Assembly (NCBI GenBank): GCA_043744805.1 | Contig: JAYTTZ010000070.1 | Span: forward strand, 1-10,171 | Length of the DNA: 10,171 bases | DNA from: Ga0077536 sp043744805 | GTDB lineage: Bacteria; Pseudomonadota; Gammaproteobacteria; Ga0077536 | Reading direction: 5' to 3' | In this document: positions 9,678-10,171 of the stretch, piece by piece | Numbering within the stretch: position 1 is the stretch's first letter | How the letters are laid out: the number at the start of each line of letters is the position of its first letter | Notes under the pieces: model-generated | The model's input: only the letters and a program-made list of their open reading frames with translations | Told to the model about the DNA's origin: nothing | Database searches by the model: none | Program-made: the position numbers and the translations under genes

Positions 9678-9693
9678 GTCGTCAGGTGACGAC
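9678..9693. promoter_or_regulatory. 16-bp inverted repeat upstream of the ffh cluster, possible operator
   Basis: GTCGTCA-GG-TGACGAC: two perfect 7-base arms with a 2-base centre, 33 bases upstream of ATG 9645. The near-zero spacing suits a dimeric DNA-binding protein better than an RNA hairpin or a terminator. No clear -35/-10 pair could be fixed beside it, so its role in ffh control is inference. Confidence 0.3.
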
Positions 9694-10021
9694 GCATTGG
9701 CTGCCTGCTGGTGGCGCGGAGCTTCCGCCTGCCTGGCGGCCTCCGGCCCGAAGCAGGCCATGGAAGTTACCAAGCTACATCAGGTGTGCATACACCCTTG
9801 AAAGGAAGCCGCTGCGCACGTACTCCGTCCGGAGCGCTGGCGGCGGGGCCCGGCGTTGCAGGGGCTGCTGGCGGGCAGTCGTCGCCCCAGGAGTAGAACG
9901 GGGAGCGGCGGGGACCAGCAGCAGCTGGGCACGGTCGCGCGCCAGTCGCAGCCGTGGCCGGGAGTCCGCCTTCCAGTGCCAGGACCGCGCCAAGCTCGAG
10001 CTTGTTCAGGTCAGCGTTGAC

Positions 10022-10055
10022 GAAGGCCCGCGGATTCCGCGCAAGAACTGCCTTC
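10022..10055 (-). terminator. Nested stem-loop after the right-edge coding fragment
   Basis: On the minus strand, starting two bases after the stop at 10058-10060, an outer 6-bp stem (GAAGGC 10050-10055 with GCCTTC 10022-10027, as read on that strand) encloses an inner 5-bp stem CGCGG/CCGCG with a 3-base loop (10029-10041). The position suits a terminator. It is asymmetric and has no T-tract, so the call is tentative. Confidence 0.3.
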
Positions 10056-10057
10056 TG

Positions 10058-10171
10058 TTATTTCGCGCAGTTCGACATCTTGCCGGTATTGGACTTGCTG
10101 GTCACCATTTCATCCTTGTCTTTTCCTCCCGTACCGGTCACCTCGACCTCTTCGCTGTCGGTGTTCTTCTT
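10058..10171 (-). CDS. C-terminal fragment of an unidentified lysine-rich protein (5' end outside window)
   Basis: An open frame enters from the right edge and ends at TAA (10058-10060), giving 37 residues. Read from the edge it begins KKNTDSEEVEVTGTGG and ends KMSNCAK. It is hydrophilic, with eight Lys and a single Cys four residues from the end. Mostly C/G wobble bases but a modest overall GC compared with the neighbours reflect the Lys/Glu/Asn content. No family recognised; a surface-exposed or exported tail is possible. An in-frame internal ATG would leave only 16 residues and its upstream GGAGG is too far away, so a protein continuing past the edge is more likely. A stem-loop follows the stop, which supports a real gene end. 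Confidence 0.42.
   Translation of the reverse strand, partial: KKNTDSEEVEVTGTGGKDKDEMVTSKSNTGKMSNCAK

Larger units (their letters stand above)
9646..10057. other. Region of about 410 bases with no confident gene
   Basis: Between the possible ffh-linked ORF and the coding fragment at the right edge. It presumably holds the promoter of the ffh cluster on the minus strand, but I see no convincing -35/-10 pair. Besides the 16-bp inverted repeat and the nested stem-loop listed separately, there are several open but unconvincing frames. One is a minus-strand 72-codon frame from TTG 9993 to 9775, Arg/Ala/Pro-rich with no recognisable motif. Another is a minus-strand frame running on from the stop at 10058 to 9767 with no usable start codon. 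Such frames are expected by chance at this GC content. No tRNA or obvious structured RNA was found by eye. Confidence 0.5.

Noticed and set aside
9783..9796. Short inverted repeat GGTGT/ACACC with 4-base loop
   Set aside because: Only a 5-bp stem with no flanking signal; common by chance.
9767..10057. Minus-strand frame continuing past the TAA at 10058 for about 96 codons
   Set aside because: No ATG, GTG or TTG in its first part and no recognisable motif; open length is expected by chance at this GC content. Stop-codon readthrough is not supported.

Overview
The window is GC-rich with strongly G/C-biased third codon positions. The proteins (Kup, beta-class GST, two-domain MaeB, Ffh, KdpD/KdpE) are typical of a gammaproteobacterium. 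My best guess is Xanthomonadales (Xanthomonadaceae/Rhodanobacteraceae type), inferred from protein style only. It is an ordinary chromosomal segment: no insertion sequence, phage gene, CRISPR array, tRNA or rRNA was seen.

Region 1 (1-3566, + strand) is a potassium block: the 3' end of kdpD, kdpE joined to it by an ATGA overlap, and kup 27 bases further on. KdpE is broken. About 46 bases are missing in the DNA-binding domain, so the recognition helix is lost and the native C-terminus (to the stop at 1662-1664) is out of frame. KdpD also looks weakened: its ATP-binding G1 box lacks the usual Asp. Together these suggest a decaying Kdp sensor pair beside an intact constitutive-type K+ importer (Kup).

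Region 2 (3567-5699) holds a beta-class glutathione S-transferase (+), a small exported protein of unknown function (-), and a flavin reductase-like split-barrel protein (+). The flavin reductase has a good sigma-70 promoter with a 12-bp palindrome in its spacer. Stem-loops lie between the convergent pairs gst/exported protein and flavin reductase/maeB.

Region 3 (5700-9645, - strand) holds maeB (malic enzyme with phosphotransacetylase-like domain) and, 63 bases upstream of it, ffh (SRP GTPase). A possible 78-codon ORF overlaps the ffh start. A 16-bp inverted repeat lies just upstream of that ORF.

Region 4 (9646-10171) has no confident gene until the edge, where a lysine-rich C-terminal coding fragment (- strand) enters, with a nested stem-loop after its stop.

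I found no convincing new multi-gene system. The most notable observation is the damaged kdpDE pair next to kup.
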